Source: Hyphomicrobiaceae bacterium
GTDB taxonomy: Bacteria; Pseudomonadota; Alphaproteobacteria; Rhizobiales; Hyphomicrobiaceae
Length of the DNA stretch: 47,479 nucleotides
Reading direction: 5' to 3'
Assembly (NCBI GenBank): GCA_023384095.1
Contig: JAHDXT010000029.1
Location: forward strand, 1-47,479
In this document: piece by piece, positions 26,618 through 38,645 of the stretch
How positions within the stretch are numbered: position 1 is the first letter of the stretch
How the letters are laid out: each line of letters starts with the position of its first letter
Notes under the pieces: generated by a model
What the model saw: the letters and a program-made list of their open reading frames with translations, nothing else
The model's database searches: none
What the model was told of the DNA's origin: nothing
Position numbers and translations under genes: made by a program

Positions 26618-27136
26618 TCAACGCCCAATTCTGCTGCGCTCGACCTCGATGCCGACGCCGGCGCACGAGGGCAGCACGTCCGGCTTCTCCAGGCGCACGC
26701 GGGCCTTGAGGACCCGCCTGTCGGCCAGGCAGGATTGCGCGATCCGCTCGGCCAGTGTTTCGATCAGATTGAAATGGCCGCTGCCGATGGCGACCTTCAC
26801 GGCACGGATGGCGAGATCGTAGTCGTAGACGGCGGAGAGCTCGTCGGAGGTGCCGTCATACCCATCCTGGACCTCCAGCGCCAGCGAGACCACGATGCGC
26901 TGCTCGTAGCGGTGCTCGTGCTCGTAGACGCCGACGCTGCCGATCAGCTCGAGGCCGCGCACGAAGACGCGCCTGGAGCCTGCCCGCGTTGCGAGGCGCT
27001 CGGCTTCCGCCAGGGCTTCGTCGCTCCATGGGTCCACTGCGCGGGTCGCTCCTTGACGTTTGCACTCCGAAGACGCCGCTCGCCTTCGAGCGAAGATCTG
27101 GCCGGTCGATGCCGGAGCGTCAAGGATGTAGCGCAT
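26618..27136 (-). CDS. folB: dihydroneopterin aldolase (with N-terminal extension)
   Basis: Would convert 7,8-dihydroneopterin to 6-hydroxymethyl-dihydropterin in folate synthesis. The core of about 115 residues starts RRVFVRGLELIGSVGVYEHEH, the FolB signature (V-x-Y-E-H), and contains YDYDLAIRAVKVAIGSGHFNLIETLAERIAQ with the catalytic region. It ends RVRLEKPDVLPSCAGVGIEVER. Before the core there is an unusual stretch of about 50 residues (WSDEALAEAERLATRAGSRR). The ATG at 27136 is used; a TTG 30 bases upstream is possible. Neither has a strong SD sequence, so the extension may not be translated. folP and folK are not adjacent. Confidence 0.85.
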   Translation of the reverse strand: MRYILDAPASTGQIFARRRAASSECKRQGATRAVDPWSDEALAEAERLATRAGSRRVFVRGLELIGSVGVYEHEHRYEQRIVVSLALEVQDGYDGTSDELSAVYDYDLAIRAVKVAIGSGHFNLIETLAERIAQSCLADRRVLKARVRLEKPDVLPSCAGVGIEVERSRIGR

Positions 27137-27263
27137 GGCCGCGGCGATTTCCCATCGCTTCGCCAACCGGGCAGGTTTTCCCCAGGTCGCCGATGCGGCT
27201 CGCTTGCGGACCAGGGCGCGAGAGCATTAACTCTGGCGATGCTGACCCGAGGGGGGCGGTCTC

Positions 27264-28019
27264 GTGGTTGTCACCATCGCCATCCTGCTGGCTCTGACCC
27301 TCGCTCTCGCCGCATTCGTGCTGGCGCCGCGCATGGCGGAAGGTCGCGTGGTGTTCGATGCCACTCCCGACCGGCCGAGCCCGTTCGGCTTCAAGATGGC
27401 CTGGATCGCCATCCGCACGCGGGATACGGGGCGGATCATCGACGTGCTCGGGCTGGTCGAGCCGCAGCCCTGCAACTGGCGATCGGGGATCGGCACCGTC
27501 TACGACGACCGCCTCGGCGAGAGCCACGTGTTCGTCTCGCCGCCCGTCAACGGCTGGAGCTTCGTGGTCGGGCTGGCGCTGCCGTATCCGGTGGGGCGCA
27601 GCTTCGTCGACAAGTGCACGCCCATGCTGCTCGACCTCGGCGCCGAGTTCATCGAGGTGCAGTACTTCTTCACGTACCCGCTGATCGACTTCTTCGCCTG
27701 GGCGCGGATCATCGACGGCAAGCTCGTGCGCGCCTTCGCCATCGGCGACGAGGGCATCATCTGGAACAAGGGCAAGCCGAGCAAGGACGAGAAGAGCCTC
27801 GGGCTGAAGCTGTTCGAGCTGCGCGGCGTCCGTGGCCGCAAGGGAGACGCGGGCGGAGAGCTGATCCTCTATCCGACCGAGGAGCACGTGATGCGCCTGG
27901 CCAGCCGCTGGAGCCTCGATCCGGTCCGGATAGACGCCGTCGCCGCCTCGGCCGCGACGGGATTCATCGCATCTGCACCGTTGGCCTGGAGGCCAGAGCG
28001 GATGCGCAAGTCGGCTTGA
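27264..28019 (+). CDS. conserved-looking protein of unknown function with N-terminal membrane anchor
   Basis: 251 residues starting at a GTG. Residues 2-22 (VVTIAILLALTLALAAFVLA) form a membrane anchor or signal. The rest is a soluble domain with MAWIAIRTRDTGRIIDVLGL, CNWRSGIGTVYDD, VFVSPPVNGWSFVVGLALP and a Trp-rich FFAWARIIDGKLVRAFAIGDEG, ending near ASRWSLDPVRIDA. The pattern NW-G...VFVSPP-GW..VVG recurs in uncharacterised soil-bacterial proteins as I recall, but I cannot name the family. Well-formed hydrophobic cores and normal codon use support a real gene. It is divergent from folB. Confidence 0.75.
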   Translation: MVVTIAILLALTLALAAFVLAPRMAEGRVVFDATPDRPSPFGFKMAWIAIRTRDTGRIIDVLGLVEPQPCNWRSGIGTVYDDRLGESHVFVSPPVNGWSFVVGLALPYPVGRSFVDKCTPMLLDLGAEFIEVQYFFTYPLIDFFAWARIIDGKLVRAFAIGDEGIIWNKGKPSKDEKSLGLKLFELRGVRGRKGDAGGELILYPTEEHVMRLASRWSLDPVRIDAVAASAATGFIASAPLAWRPERMRKSA

Positions 28020-28041
28020 GCCTGCACCCGTCCGGCACCGG

Positions 28042-28524
28042 TCACGCCGCGCGCCGGAGAGCCGCGGCCCCCGGGCCGGCGGCCTTCGGCCGCATCGGCA
28101 GGTGCAGCACGGTTGCCGCTTTGGGCGCAATCGCCGGCGCCGATCGGGCGAAGAGCGGGCCCGTCACTGCCCGCGGCCCCTTTCTGGCGCCGCGCTTGGC
28201 GATGGGCACTGGCTTGGCGTTGACGTCACGGCTGATCGTGCGCCTCGGCTGCCTGCCGGCCCTGGTGTTGAGGCTCGAGACGCCGGCCAGCCGGGCCGGC
28301 AGCCGGAAGTCGGTCTGCGGGACGCACTGCAGGAAGCGGGCGACCGCGGCAGCCTCGCCGGCGATCGGTTCCGGTGGAGTCGACGGCTGGACTGGGATGT
28401 CCGCGCCTGCCGGCTCGACCGGGACAGCCGCAACCGGAGGCTGGACTGGTTCGCCCGGCCTGATCCCTAGCCACCGCAATGCCTGCAACAACCGGGCGAG
28501 CAGCCCGGACCGAAACGCCAGCAT
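28042..28524 (-). CDS. Ala/Pro-rich hypothetical protein
   Basis: 160 residues with no recognisable family. The N-terminal 22 residues are amphipathic or hydrophobic (MLAFRSGLLARLLQALRWLG). A Pro/Val-rich linker follows (QPPVAAVPVEPAG), then a short ordered-looking piece (AVARFLQCVPQTDFRLPARLAGVSSL), then a basic tail rich in Arg, Lys and Ala. GGGGGAGA lies 6-7 bases before the ATG at 28524, good support for translation. It is convergent with the preceding + gene, 22 bases apart. Confidence 0.5.
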   Translation of the reverse strand: MLAFRSGLLARLLQALRWLGIRPGEPVQPPVAAVPVEPAGADIPVQPSTPPEPIAGEAAAVARFLQCVPQTDFRLPARLAGVSSLNTRAGRQPRRTISRDVNAKPVPIAKRGARKGPRAVTGPLFARSAPAIAPKAATVLHLPMRPKAAGPGAAALRRAA

Positions 28525-28651
28525 GATGTCTCCCCCAACCTCGTGCACCTGTCGGCGCCAGGGGATATTGTGAGGCGTGCAGTTAAAATCGACTTAAGCG
28601 GCGATCCAAAATCGTTCGGCAGGCTGACTTTTTACTGCTTCGCCCGCGGGC

Positions 28652-29101
28652 TTAGCGCGGGTCCGGAGCGGGCTCGGCGCCTGTCGACGGCGGTGAGGAA
28701 GGCCGCAGACGATCCTGCCGCCCGGCATTCTGCGCACGCACCAGCACCTCTGCCGGGCAGGGGTCGGTACGGATCTGCCGGACGGCGCGATCCAGTACGA
28801 GTGCGATGCAGCTCGACCCTGCCGCCGAGCCGGGAGCGGCCGTCGCCGGCAGCCGTTCCGGCAGCTTTCCTGGTGCGGTGATGGCGGAGGTCTGCTCCGG
28901 CGCGGCAGGCCCGAGCAGGGCCAGGCTCAGGCCCGGCCCCGTGCCGAGCGCGCTCCAGAAGAGCGTGCCGGCAACGAAACCGAACCCGCTCCAGGCGGCG
29001 GCGGACCTGCGCATGCTCGTCCGCGCGGCAACCGGGGCCGCCATGCCTGACGCACCGGTGCATGCCGCTGCGGCGCCGACAATCTGCTTGCTGCTCGCCA
29101 T
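28652..29101 (-). CDS. hypothetical membrane-anchored protein
   Basis: 149 residues. One hydrophobic helix is visible near residues 36-65 (AAWSGFGFVAGTLFWSALG and the following LSLALLG). Later comes SCIALVLDRAVRQIRTDPCP, where IALVLDR-x-x-x-x-x-x-DPC resembles short conserved motifs of Rhizobiales hypothetical proteins. The tail is Pro/Arg-rich and likely disordered. GAGGGGG before the ATG at 29101 is a good ribosome site. Function unknown; it lies between the 160-residue hypothetical gene and the RNase T2 gene on the same strand. Confidence 0.55.
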   Translation of the reverse strand: MASSKQIVGAAAACTGASGMAAPVAARTSMRRSAAAWSGFGFVAGTLFWSALGTGPGLSLALLGPAAPEQTSAITAPGKLPERLPATAAPGSAAGSSCIALVLDRAVRQIRTDPCPAEVLVRAQNAGRQDRLRPSSPPSTGAEPAPDPR

Positions 29102-29240
29102 GGCCCCCTCGCTGCAACGGCGCGAATCTGCCGCGGTCGGCGCAACGATGCCTGTCTGTCCGGCCCCGGTGCAACTCCAGGAACCGGCCGGACGAGCCGG
29201 CTGGGCCGCTTCTCCACTGGATTTTCGGGCGTGAGCCGGT

Positions 29241-30002
29241 TCAGAGGTCGCGCTGGCGCGATGGCGCAGTGGCCGGCGCTTCGCCAGGGCCGCCGCGCAC
29301 CGGCGGCACGTACATGCGACGCGACCGGCAGAGGCCGCGTTGCTCGTTGCCGCCGCATCTCCGGAACTCGCCTTCGCGCGAGAAGCAGATGCGGACCTGG
29401 CGCAGCCGGTTGCCGGAGCCGCGGCATTCGACGGCGAGCATTTCGAGCTTCAGGCCGGGGTTGGCGGTCATGAACTCGTCCGCGACCTGCTGCGGGCTGA
29501 CGAAGAAGGGCGCCGCGGGCAGTTGGAACCGCTGCGGGATCGTGACCTTGTCGTGGAGCCGTCGCGACAGGGCATAGTACGCTTCTGGATCGAGGCCTGT
29601 GCAGGTGCCGTGCTTGCGGTACTCGTGGATGACCAGCCGTGGGCTCGGCATGATGTCGAGCATCCCGTCTATTGTCCGCTGCGGCACGAATGGGCGCTCC
29701 GCGGTGCGGCAGTACTCGGGATAGCCTCGCTCGTATTGCGGCCACAGGCCGTGCAGGACGAAGGCGTAGGGCCGCGCGCCGCGTCCGGTGCGGCACTGTG
29801 GATCGTCGCTCCTGGATTCGGCGCTGGCGCAGTAGGTGGGGCTCCACGACAGCACCAGCGCGTAGTAGTCGAACACGCCGGCCTTGTGCTCGGCCGGGGC
29901 GCGGCTGCGCTGGGCCGTTGCGGGAGAGGCGAGGAGAAGGGCGGCGAGCGTTGCCGCCACCAGCGCCGCAAGGCAGAACGGGCGCGCTGCATTTTTCGTC
30001 AT
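29241..30002 (-). CDS. ribonuclease T2 family protein
   Basis: An exported endoribonuclease of 253 residues that would cleave RNA through 2',3'-cyclic phosphates. The signal peptide MTKNAARPFCLAALVAATLA ends at ATAQ (about residue 30). Both catalytic segments are intact: CAS-1 FVLHGLWPQ (His84) and CAS-2 HEYRKHGTC (His126, Glu127, Lys130, His131). Eight or more cysteines suggest disulfides, consistent with the periplasm or export. The last 25 residues are a Pro/Gly/Ala-rich tail. The gene starts 36 bases after the M20 peptidase stop on the same strand. Confidence 0.93.
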   Translation of the reverse strand: MTKNAARPFCLAALVAATLAALLLASPATAQRSRAPAEHKAGVFDYYALVLSWSPTYCASAESRSDDPQCRTGRGARPYAFVLHGLWPQYERGYPEYCRTAERPFVPQRTIDGMLDIMPSPRLVIHEYRKHGTCTGLDPEAYYALSRRLHDKVTIPQRFQLPAAPFFVSPQQVADEFMTANPGLKLEMLAVECRGSGNRLRQVRICFSREGEFRRCGGNEQRGLCRSRRMYVPPVRGGPGEAPATAPSRQRDL

Positions 30003-30038
30003 GGCTAGATGGCTCGGATCGCGGTTGAGGGCGTGTCG

Positions 30039-31436
30039 TCAGGCGCGGGCCAGGCGCTGCAGGATCCTGGCCCAGCTCCGCGCGCCCTTGCGGAAGCTCG
30101 ACAGGTTGTACTTCTCGTTGGGCGAGTGGATGCGGTCGTCGTCGCAGGCGAAGCCGACCATCAGGCTGTCCATGCCGAGCTGGGCCTTGAACGCCGTGAC
30201 GATCGGGATGGAGCCGCCGGAGCCCATCAGCGCCGCCGGCCGCCGCCATTCCTCCGCGAGCGCCCCGGCAGCCGCCAGCACGTGCGGCGCCTCGGCGTCG
30301 AAGGCGATGGCGGAGCTGCCGCGCGTGTGCACGAAATCGAGCCTGCAATCGGGCGGCAGACGCGCGCCGAGGAACTCCTGCAGGCTGGCCACGATCCGGT
30401 CCGGGTCCTGCCCCGCGACCAGCCGGCAGGTGATCTTGGCGGATGCGCGCGAGGGAATGACGGTCTTGGTGCCGACGCCCTGGTAGCCGCCCGAGATGCC
30501 GTTGAACTCGCAGGTCGGCCGCGCCCAGAGCTGCTCCAGCACCGTGCAGTCCTTTTCGCCGGCCGGCGTGCTCAGGCCGACCTCGCCCAGGAATGCGTCT
30601 CCGTCGAAGCCGAGGCTCCTCCACTGCTCGAGCTGGCGGTCCGATACTCTTTTCACTCCGTCGTAGAATCCCGGCACGGTCACGCGTCCGTCGTCATCGT
30701 GCAGGCCGGCCAGCATCCGCGCGAGCACGCGGATCGGGTTGACGGCCGGGCCGCCATAGAGCCCCGAGTGCAGATCGCGGCTGGCGCCGGTGACGATCAC
30801 TTCCGTCGCGGCAAGCCCGCGCAGCATCATCGTGATGCCGGGCGTGTCCTTGTCCCACTGAGTCGTGTCGCAGACCAGCGCCAGGCCGCAGGTCACCTCC
30901 GCGGCATGCTTGTCGAGGAAGCCGGGCAGGCTCGGCGATCCGCACTCCTCCTCGCCTTCGATGAGCACGGTGACCGCGAGAGGCAGCTCGCCGGCGACCC
31001 CCTTCCAGGCGCGCGCGGCCTCGAGGAAGGTCATGAGCTGGCCCTTGTTGTCCTCCGCGCCGCGCGCGACGATCACGGTCCCGTTGTGCGCGTCCTCGAC
31101 GAGGCGCGGCTCGAACGGCGGAGAGGTCCACAGCTCGAGCGGGTCCGGCGGCTGCACGTCATAGTGGCCGTAGAAGAGGACGTGCGGCATCCCTTTCGGA
31201 ATCTCGCGCCGGTCGTGACCGACGACCATGGGATGCCCCGTGGTCGGACGGACCGAGGCGTCGAAGCCGATCTCCCGCAGCGCACCGGCGCACCATTCGG
31301 CGGCAGAGAGGCACTGGTCCTTGTAAGCGGGGTCGGTGGAGATGCTCTCGATGCGCAGGAGGCGGAACAGACGCTCCAGGGCTGCATCCCGGGAGCGGTC
31401 GAGTGCGTCGAGTACGGCGGGGAGATGGTCGGCCAT
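30039..31436 (-). CDS. M20/M28 family dipeptidase-type metallopeptidase
   Basis: A cytoplasmic zinc peptidase of 465 residues. Dinuclear metal ligands are visible: His91 and Asp93 in [12 protein letters not shown], Asp129 in GAEDNKGQ, Glu162-164 in [11 protein letters not shown], Asp in VCDTTQWD, and a late His ([11 protein letters not shown]). The order and spacing fit the M20 dipeptidase (CNDP/Dug1-like) group rather than ArgE or DapE. The lid domain begins near residue 205 ([17 protein letters not shown]). The ATG at 31436 gives the common start [15 protein letters not shown]; the open frame continues 96 bases upstream without homology. It is divergent from ppdK, 178 bases away. Confidence 0.9.
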   Translation of the reverse strand: MADHLPAVLDALDRSRDAALERLFRLLRIESISTDPAYKDQCLSAAEWCAGALREIGFDASVRPTTGHPMVVGHDRREIPKGMPHVLFYGHYDVQPPDPLELWTSPPFEPRLVEDAHNGTVIVARGAEDNKGQLMTFLEAARAWKGVAGELPLAVTVLIEGEEECGSPSLPGFLDKHAAEVTCGLALVCDTTQWDKDTPGITMMLRGLAATEVIVTGASRDLHSGLYGGPAVNPIRVLARMLAGLHDDDGRVTVPGFYDGVKRVSDRQLEQWRSLGFDGDAFLGEVGLSTPAGEKDCTVLEQLWARPTCEFNGISGGYQGVGTKTVIPSRASAKITCRLVAGQDPDRIVASLQEFLGARLPPDCRLDFVHTRGSSAIAFDAEAPHVLAAAGALAEEWRRPAALMGSGGSIPIVTAFKAQLGMDSLMVGFACDDDRIHSPNEKYNLSSFRKGARSWARILQRLARA

Positions 31437-31614
31437 GTCACGCGGGCTCGCTTTCGGGGATCGTCGGCGCGGGGCCCAAGAGTTGAGGCGAGTTCCCGCC
31501 GTTGTCAAAGGAAAGCGAACCGCTGCAATCACCTGCGCGTTTGCCCCGCGCAGCGCACAAGGCTATGTCAGGCCGGTTGATGCTCGAGATGCTGCGCGAC
31601 GAGAGGGCGACGGT

Positions 31615-34335
<2,721 letters not shown>

Positions 34336-34349
34336 GAGATGTCACCGCA

Positions 34350-34377
34350 GCCCCTGCCGGCTTTGCCGGGGCGGCGG
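34350..34377. terminator. possible bidirectional hairpin after ppdK
   Basis: CCGGC-TTT-GCCGG with outer GCCCC/GGGGC pairs lies between the convergent ends of ppdK and the 70-residue membrane protein gene. There is no U-tract on either side, so it is only a candidate. Confidence 0.3.
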
Positions 34378-34378
34378 C

Positions 34379-34591
34379 TCATACTTCCGCCGCATCCTCG
34401 TCGTCGAGCGTGGGCCGGCGGGGTCGCCTATGCAACGGCGGCAGCACGAGCAGCAGCAGGACGGACGGCGGGAACATGAACGACCATGCCATCCAGAACG
34501 AATAGTCGCGCTTCTTGAACCCGGCGAGCAGGCCGCCGATGACGGCCGCGGTGATCGCGGTCAGACCCCATATGACAACGATCTGGACCAT
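34379..34591 (-). CDS. 70-residue two-helix membrane protein
   Basis: Two hydrophobic helices are visible: VQIVVIWGLTAITAAVIGGLLAG-type sequence at residues 2-24 and a Trp/Phe/Leu-rich one at 31-52 (FWMAWSFMFPPSVLLLLVLP). A KKRDYS loop joins them and a charged cytoplasmic-like tail (RRPTLDDEDAAEV) follows. The composition is that of a genuine inner-membrane protein. No family recognised. It is convergent with ppdK and divergent from mfd. Confidence 0.7.
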   Translation of the reverse strand: MVQIVVIWGLTAITAAVIGGLLAGFKKRDYSFWMAWSFMFPPSVLLLLVLPPLHRRPRRPTLDDEDAAEV

Positions 34592-34878
34592 GCTCGTCTC
34601 CCGATCCTACGGACGGGCTTAGTCCGCGGAAATGTGCATCCCGCGAGAGCCCCCGGCCCTCGATGGACGTGCATAGAGCCTAAGCCACCTGACAGGGGAC
34701 CGCAAATTTGCGTCGTCATCGGGGCACGAGGCGTTGACGCGGCCGCTCCGGTGGCCCAATTCGCTGGGGTCGCGTCCGCCGGCATCGTCTGCCGCTCGTG
34801 GCGGCTCCGATCCCATCGCTCCCGGTTCCGCCGGGGGTGCTTGCATGACAGCCGGCCAGGGGGGCCGGCAAGGGTAGA

Positions 34879-37800
34879 ATGGATACACTCGTCCAACACG
34901 ATCTGATCCTGTCCGGCGTGCCCGAGGGGCTCGATGCGCTGGTGCTCGCGCGGCTGACGCGCGAGGCGGCGTCTGCCGCAGGCGGCCCGGGCTTCGTGCT
35001 GCACGTCGCCCGCGACGACCGGCGGCTCGAGGCACTGCAGGCGGCGCTCGGCTTCTTCGATCCCAAGGTGCGCGTCATCGCCTTTCCGGCGTGGGACACC
35101 GTTCCCTACGACCGCATCGGGCCCAGCGCCGACATCGTGGCCAGGCGGATGACCGCGCTCGCCCGGCTGGTGGCCGGCGGCCGCCGCGAGCCGACGCTCA
35201 TCCTGACGACCGTCAACGCCGTCCTGCAGCGCCTGCCGCCGCGCGATTTCGTGCGCCGGGCCATCCGCCAGATGGCTCCCGGCCAGCGCATCGACATGAA
35301 CCGGCTCGTGCAGCGGCTGCAGCTCGGCGGCTACGTTCGCACCGGCACGGTCATGGAGCCCGGCGAGTTCGCCGTGCGCGGCGGCATTCTCGACCTGTTC
35401 CCGCCGGGCCGCGCCAACCCGGTGCGGCTCGATTTCTTCGGCGACACGCTGGAGAGCATCAAGACCTTCGATGCCGAGACTCAGCGCACGCAGAAGCTCG
35501 TGCAGAAGCTCACGCTGCTGCCGGTGAGCGAGGTGGCCTTCGGCGAGGAGGCCGAGAAGACGTTCCGCAGCCGCTACGTCGAGCTGTTCGGCGGCGGCAC
35601 CGCGGATGATCCGCTCTACCAGGCGATCAGCGCCGGCCAGCGCTATCCCGGCATGGAGCAGTGGCTGCCGCTGTTCCACGACAGGCTGGAGACGCTATTC
35701 GACTACGTCCACGGCAGCGACGTGAGCTTCGACCACCTCGCCGAGGAGGCGGTGGCGCAGCGCTTCGGGCAGGTGGCGGAGCACTACCAGGCGCGGGTGG
35801 AGGCGCTGGAGACGGCCAAGTTCGGCGCCCCGCCCTACAAGCCGGTGCCGCCGGATCAGATGTACATCTCGGGCTCGGAGTGGGGCTCCGTCCTCGGCGC
35901 GCTGACGGTCCGCCGCTTCACCCCGTTCGAGCAGGGCGAGAAGGCGAGCGTGGCGAGCCTCGGCGGCCGGCCGGGGCGCAGCTTCGCGCCGGAGCGCACG
36001 GCCGAGGGCGCGGACCTATTCGGGGCGGTCATCGGCCATATCCGCAAGCTGATGTCGGAGAGCAGGCGCGTGGTCGTCGCCGCCTGGACGCCTGGAGCGC
36101 GCGAGCGGCTCGGCGCGCTGCTGGCGAGCCACGGCCTCAAGGATGCGCGCAAGGTCGACAGCTACACTGAGGCCCTGGCGCTGCCGGGCGGCGTCGCCGC
36201 GCTGGCCGTGCTCGGGCTCGAGCAGGGCTTCGAGTCGCCGGACCTCGCCGTCATCGGCGAGCAGGACATCCTGGGCGACCGCCTCGTGCGGCCCCGGCGC
36301 AAGGCCAAGCGGGCGGCCGACGTCATCACCGAGGCGACGAGCCTGTCCGTCGGCGATCTCGTCGTCCACGTCGATCACGGCATCGGCCGCTTCCAGGGCC
36401 TGCAGACGATCACCGCGCTCGGTGCCCCGCACGACTGCCTGGAGGTGGTCTATGCGGGCGGCGACAAGCTTTTTCTCCCGGTCGAGAACATCGAGCTGCT
36501 GTCGCGCTACGGCGCGGAGACGGAGGGCGTGCAGCTCGACCGGCTGGGCGGCGTCGCCTGGCAGTCGCGAAAGGCGCGGCTGAAGAAGCGGCTGAGGGAG
36601 ATCGCCTCCGAGCTGATCAAGATCGCGGCCATGCGCCAGCTCAAGGAAGCGCCGGCGCTCGCCCCGCCGGCCGGCGCCTACGAGGAGTTCGTCGCCCGCT
36701 TCCCTTACGAGGAGACCGAGGATCAGCTCTCGAGCATCGAGGCCGTCATCGAGGATCTGAACTCCGGCCGGCCGATGGACCGGCTCATCTGCGGCGACGT
36801 CGGCTTCGGCAAGACCGAGGTGGCGCTCCGCGCCGCCTACGTGACGGCAATGGCAGGGCTGCAGGTCGCGGTCGTGGTACCGACGACGCTGCTCGCGCGC
36901 CAGCACACGAAAACCTTCATCGACCGTTTCATGGGCCTGCCGGTGCGCATCGCGCAGGCCTCGCGGCTGGTCTCCGCCAAGGACATGACCGAGGTCAGGG
37001 AGGGCCTGCGCAACGGCACGCTCGACATCGTCATCGGCACCCACGCGCTGCTCGCCAAGTCGGTGAAGTTCGCGCGGCTCGGGCTGCTCGTCGTCGACGA
37101 GGAGCAGCATTTCGGCGTGGCGCACAAGGAGCGCCTGAAGCAGCTCCGCGAGGATGTGCACGTGTTGACGCTGTCGGCGACGCCTATCCCGCGCACGCTG
37201 CAGCTCGCTCTGTCGGGCGTGCGCGAGCTGTCCCTCATCACCACGCCGCCTGTCGACCGGCTGGCGGTGCGCACCTACATCTCGCCGTTCGATCCGGTCA
37301 TCATCCGCGAGGCGCTGAAGCGCGAGCGATATCGGGGCGGTCAGGCGTTCTATGTGGTGCCGCGCATTTCCGACCTCGACGAGGTCGCGGAATTCCTGCG
37401 CGAGGCCGTGCCGGAGCTCCGCGTCGCTCGCGCGCACGGCCAGCTCGCCTCCGCGGAGCTCGAGGACGTGATGACGGCGTTCTACGAGGGCCAGTACGAC
37501 GTGCTGCTGTCGACGGCGATCGTCGAGTCTGGCCTCGACGTGCCGAACGCAAATACCCTCATCGTGCACCGCGCGGACATGTTCGGGCTGGCGCAGCTCT
37601 ACCAGCTCAGGGGCCGCGTCGGGCGGGCGAAGACGCGCGCCTACGCCTATTTCACGACGCCGCCAGGCCAGAAGCTGACCGAAGGGGCCGAGAAGCGGCT
37701 CAAGGTGCTGCATTCGCTCGACACGCTGGGGGCAGGCTTCTCGCTCGCCAGCCACGACCTCGATATCCGCGGCGCCGGCAACCTGCTCGGCGAGGAGCAG

Positions 37801-38367
37801 TCGGGCCACATCCGCGAGGTCGGCTTCGAGCTCTACCAGTCGATGCTGGAAGAGGCCGTGGCAGCCCTCAAGGGCGGCGACCTCGGCGAGGCGGCCGAGC
37901 AGTGGAGCCCGCAGATCTCGCTCGGCACCTCGGTGCTGATCCCCGAGACGTATATCGCCGACCTCCAGCTCAGGCTGGGGCTCTACCGCCGGCTGTCGGG
38001 GCTCGAGCAGCGGGCCGACATCGATGCGTTCGCGGCCGAGCTGGTCGACCGCTTCGGCGAGCTGCCGGACGAGGTGCGCCACCTGCTCGACGTGATGGAG
38101 ATCAAGGGGCACTGCCGCCAGGCGGGCATCGCGCAGGTGGACGCCGGGCCGAAGGGGGCGGTGCTGGCGTTCCGCCGCAACGCCTTCGCCAATCCGGAAG
38201 GGCTCGTCGGCCTCATGCAGCGCTCGCGCGGCAGCATGAAGCTGCAGCCGGATCACCGGCTGGTCCTCAAGGCCGACTGGGACCTGCCGGAAGCGCGGCT
38301 GAAGGGGGTCAGGCGGCTGATCTCGGAGCTGGCCGAGGTCGCGGCCAAGGGCCGTAAATCCGCCTGA
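34879..38367 (+). CDS. mfd: transcription-repair coupling factor
   Basis: Removes RNA polymerase stalled at DNA lesions and recruits UvrA. The 1162 residues show the UvrB-like N-terminal region (FPAWDTVPYDRIGPSADIVARRM). The RNA-polymerase-interacting domain begins VGDLVVHVDHGIGRFQGL. The RecG-like translocase has Walker A CGDVGFGKTE (Lys645), the DEEQ box (740-743) with HFGVAHKERLK, and the QLRGRVGR motif VI. A C-terminal D7 domain follows. Length is near E. coli Mfd (1148). The ATG at 34879 lies after AGGGTAGA; a repeat element separates its end from pyrH. Confidence 0.97.
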   Translation: MDTLVQHDLILSGVPEGLDALVLARLTREAASAAGGPGFVLHVARDDRRLEALQAALGFFDPKVRVIAFPAWDTVPYDRIGPSADIVARRMTALARLVAGGRREPTLILTTVNAVLQRLPPRDFVRRAIRQMAPGQRIDMNRLVQRLQLGGYVRTGTVMEPGEFAVRGGILDLFPPGRANPVRLDFFGDTLESIKTFDAETQRTQKLVQKLTLLPVSEVAFGEEAEKTFRSRYVELFGGGTADDPLYQAISAGQRYPGMEQWLPLFHDRLETLFDYVHGSDVSFDHLAEEAVAQRFGQVAEHYQARVEALETAKFGAPPYKPVPPDQMYISGSEWGSVLGALTVRRFTPFEQGEKASVASLGGRPGRSFAPERTAEGADLFGAVIGHIRKLMSESRRVVVAAWTPGARERLGALLASHGLKDARKVDSYTEALALPGGVAALAVLGLEQGFESPDLAVIGEQDILGDRLVRPRRKAKRAADVITEATSLSVGDLVVHVDHGIGRFQGLQTITALGAPHDCLEVVYAGGDKLFLPVENIELLSRYGAETEGVQLDRLGGVAWQSRKARLKKRLREIASELIKIAAMRQLKEAPALAPPAGAYEEFVARFPYEETEDQLSSIEAVIEDLNSGRPMDRLICGDVGFGKTEVALRAAYVTAMAGLQVAVVVPTTLLARQHTKTFIDRFMGLPVRIAQASRLVSAKDMTEVREGLRNGTLDIVIGTHALLAKSVKFARLGLLVVDEEQHFGVAHKERLKQLREDVHVLTLSATPIPRTLQLALSGVRELSLITTPPVDRLAVRTYISPFDPVIIREALKRERYRGGQAFYVVPRISDLDEVAEFLREAVPELRVARAHGQLASAELEDVMTAFYEGQYDVLLSTAIVESGLDVPNANTLIVHRADMFGLAQLYQLRGRVGRAKTRAYAYFTTPPGQKLTEGAEKRLKVLHSLDTLGAGFSLASHDLDIRGAGNLLGEEQSGHIREVGFELYQSMLEEAVAALKGGDLGEAAEQWSPQISLGTSVLIPETYIADLQLRLGLYRRLSGLEQRADIDAFAAELVDRFGELPDEVRHLLDVMEIKGHCRQAGIAQVDAGPKGAVLAFRRNAFANPEGLVGLMQRSRGSMKLQPDHRLVLKADWDLPEARLKGVRRLISELAEVAAKGRKSA

Positions 38368-38460
38368 CGCCTCTTGCCTCGCCTCCGTGCGGCAGGCTAT
38401 CGGGGTCCAGTTTTCCCTCTCCCGATGTTCCTCGTGATGGGGTGAGGGGTGATGTCTTCT

Positions 38461-38581
38461 GCCCTCCCCTTGACGGGGAGGGCGGCGCGGCGTCAGCCGC
38501 GCGGGTAGGGTGAGCCCCGGGCGCGACGTCGGCCCCAGAGCACCCCCACCCCCGGCCCCTCCCCGCAAGGGGGGAGGGGAG
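38461..38581. repeat. inverted, diverged copy of the 120-bp palindromic repeat
   Basis: GCCCTCCCCTTGACGGGGAG opens it, and GCACCCCCACCCCCGGCCCC and CCCCGCAAGGGGGGAGGGG close it. This is the reverse order of the two tandem copies after cysS; the middle part has diverged. It sits between mfd and pyrH and may end the mfd transcript. Confidence 0.8.
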
Positions 38582-38645
38582 AACCACTGTCCCTCTTCCC
38601 TGCCTCTGCATGGGGAGAGGGGGTGCAATAGAAAGGCGAAACGCG

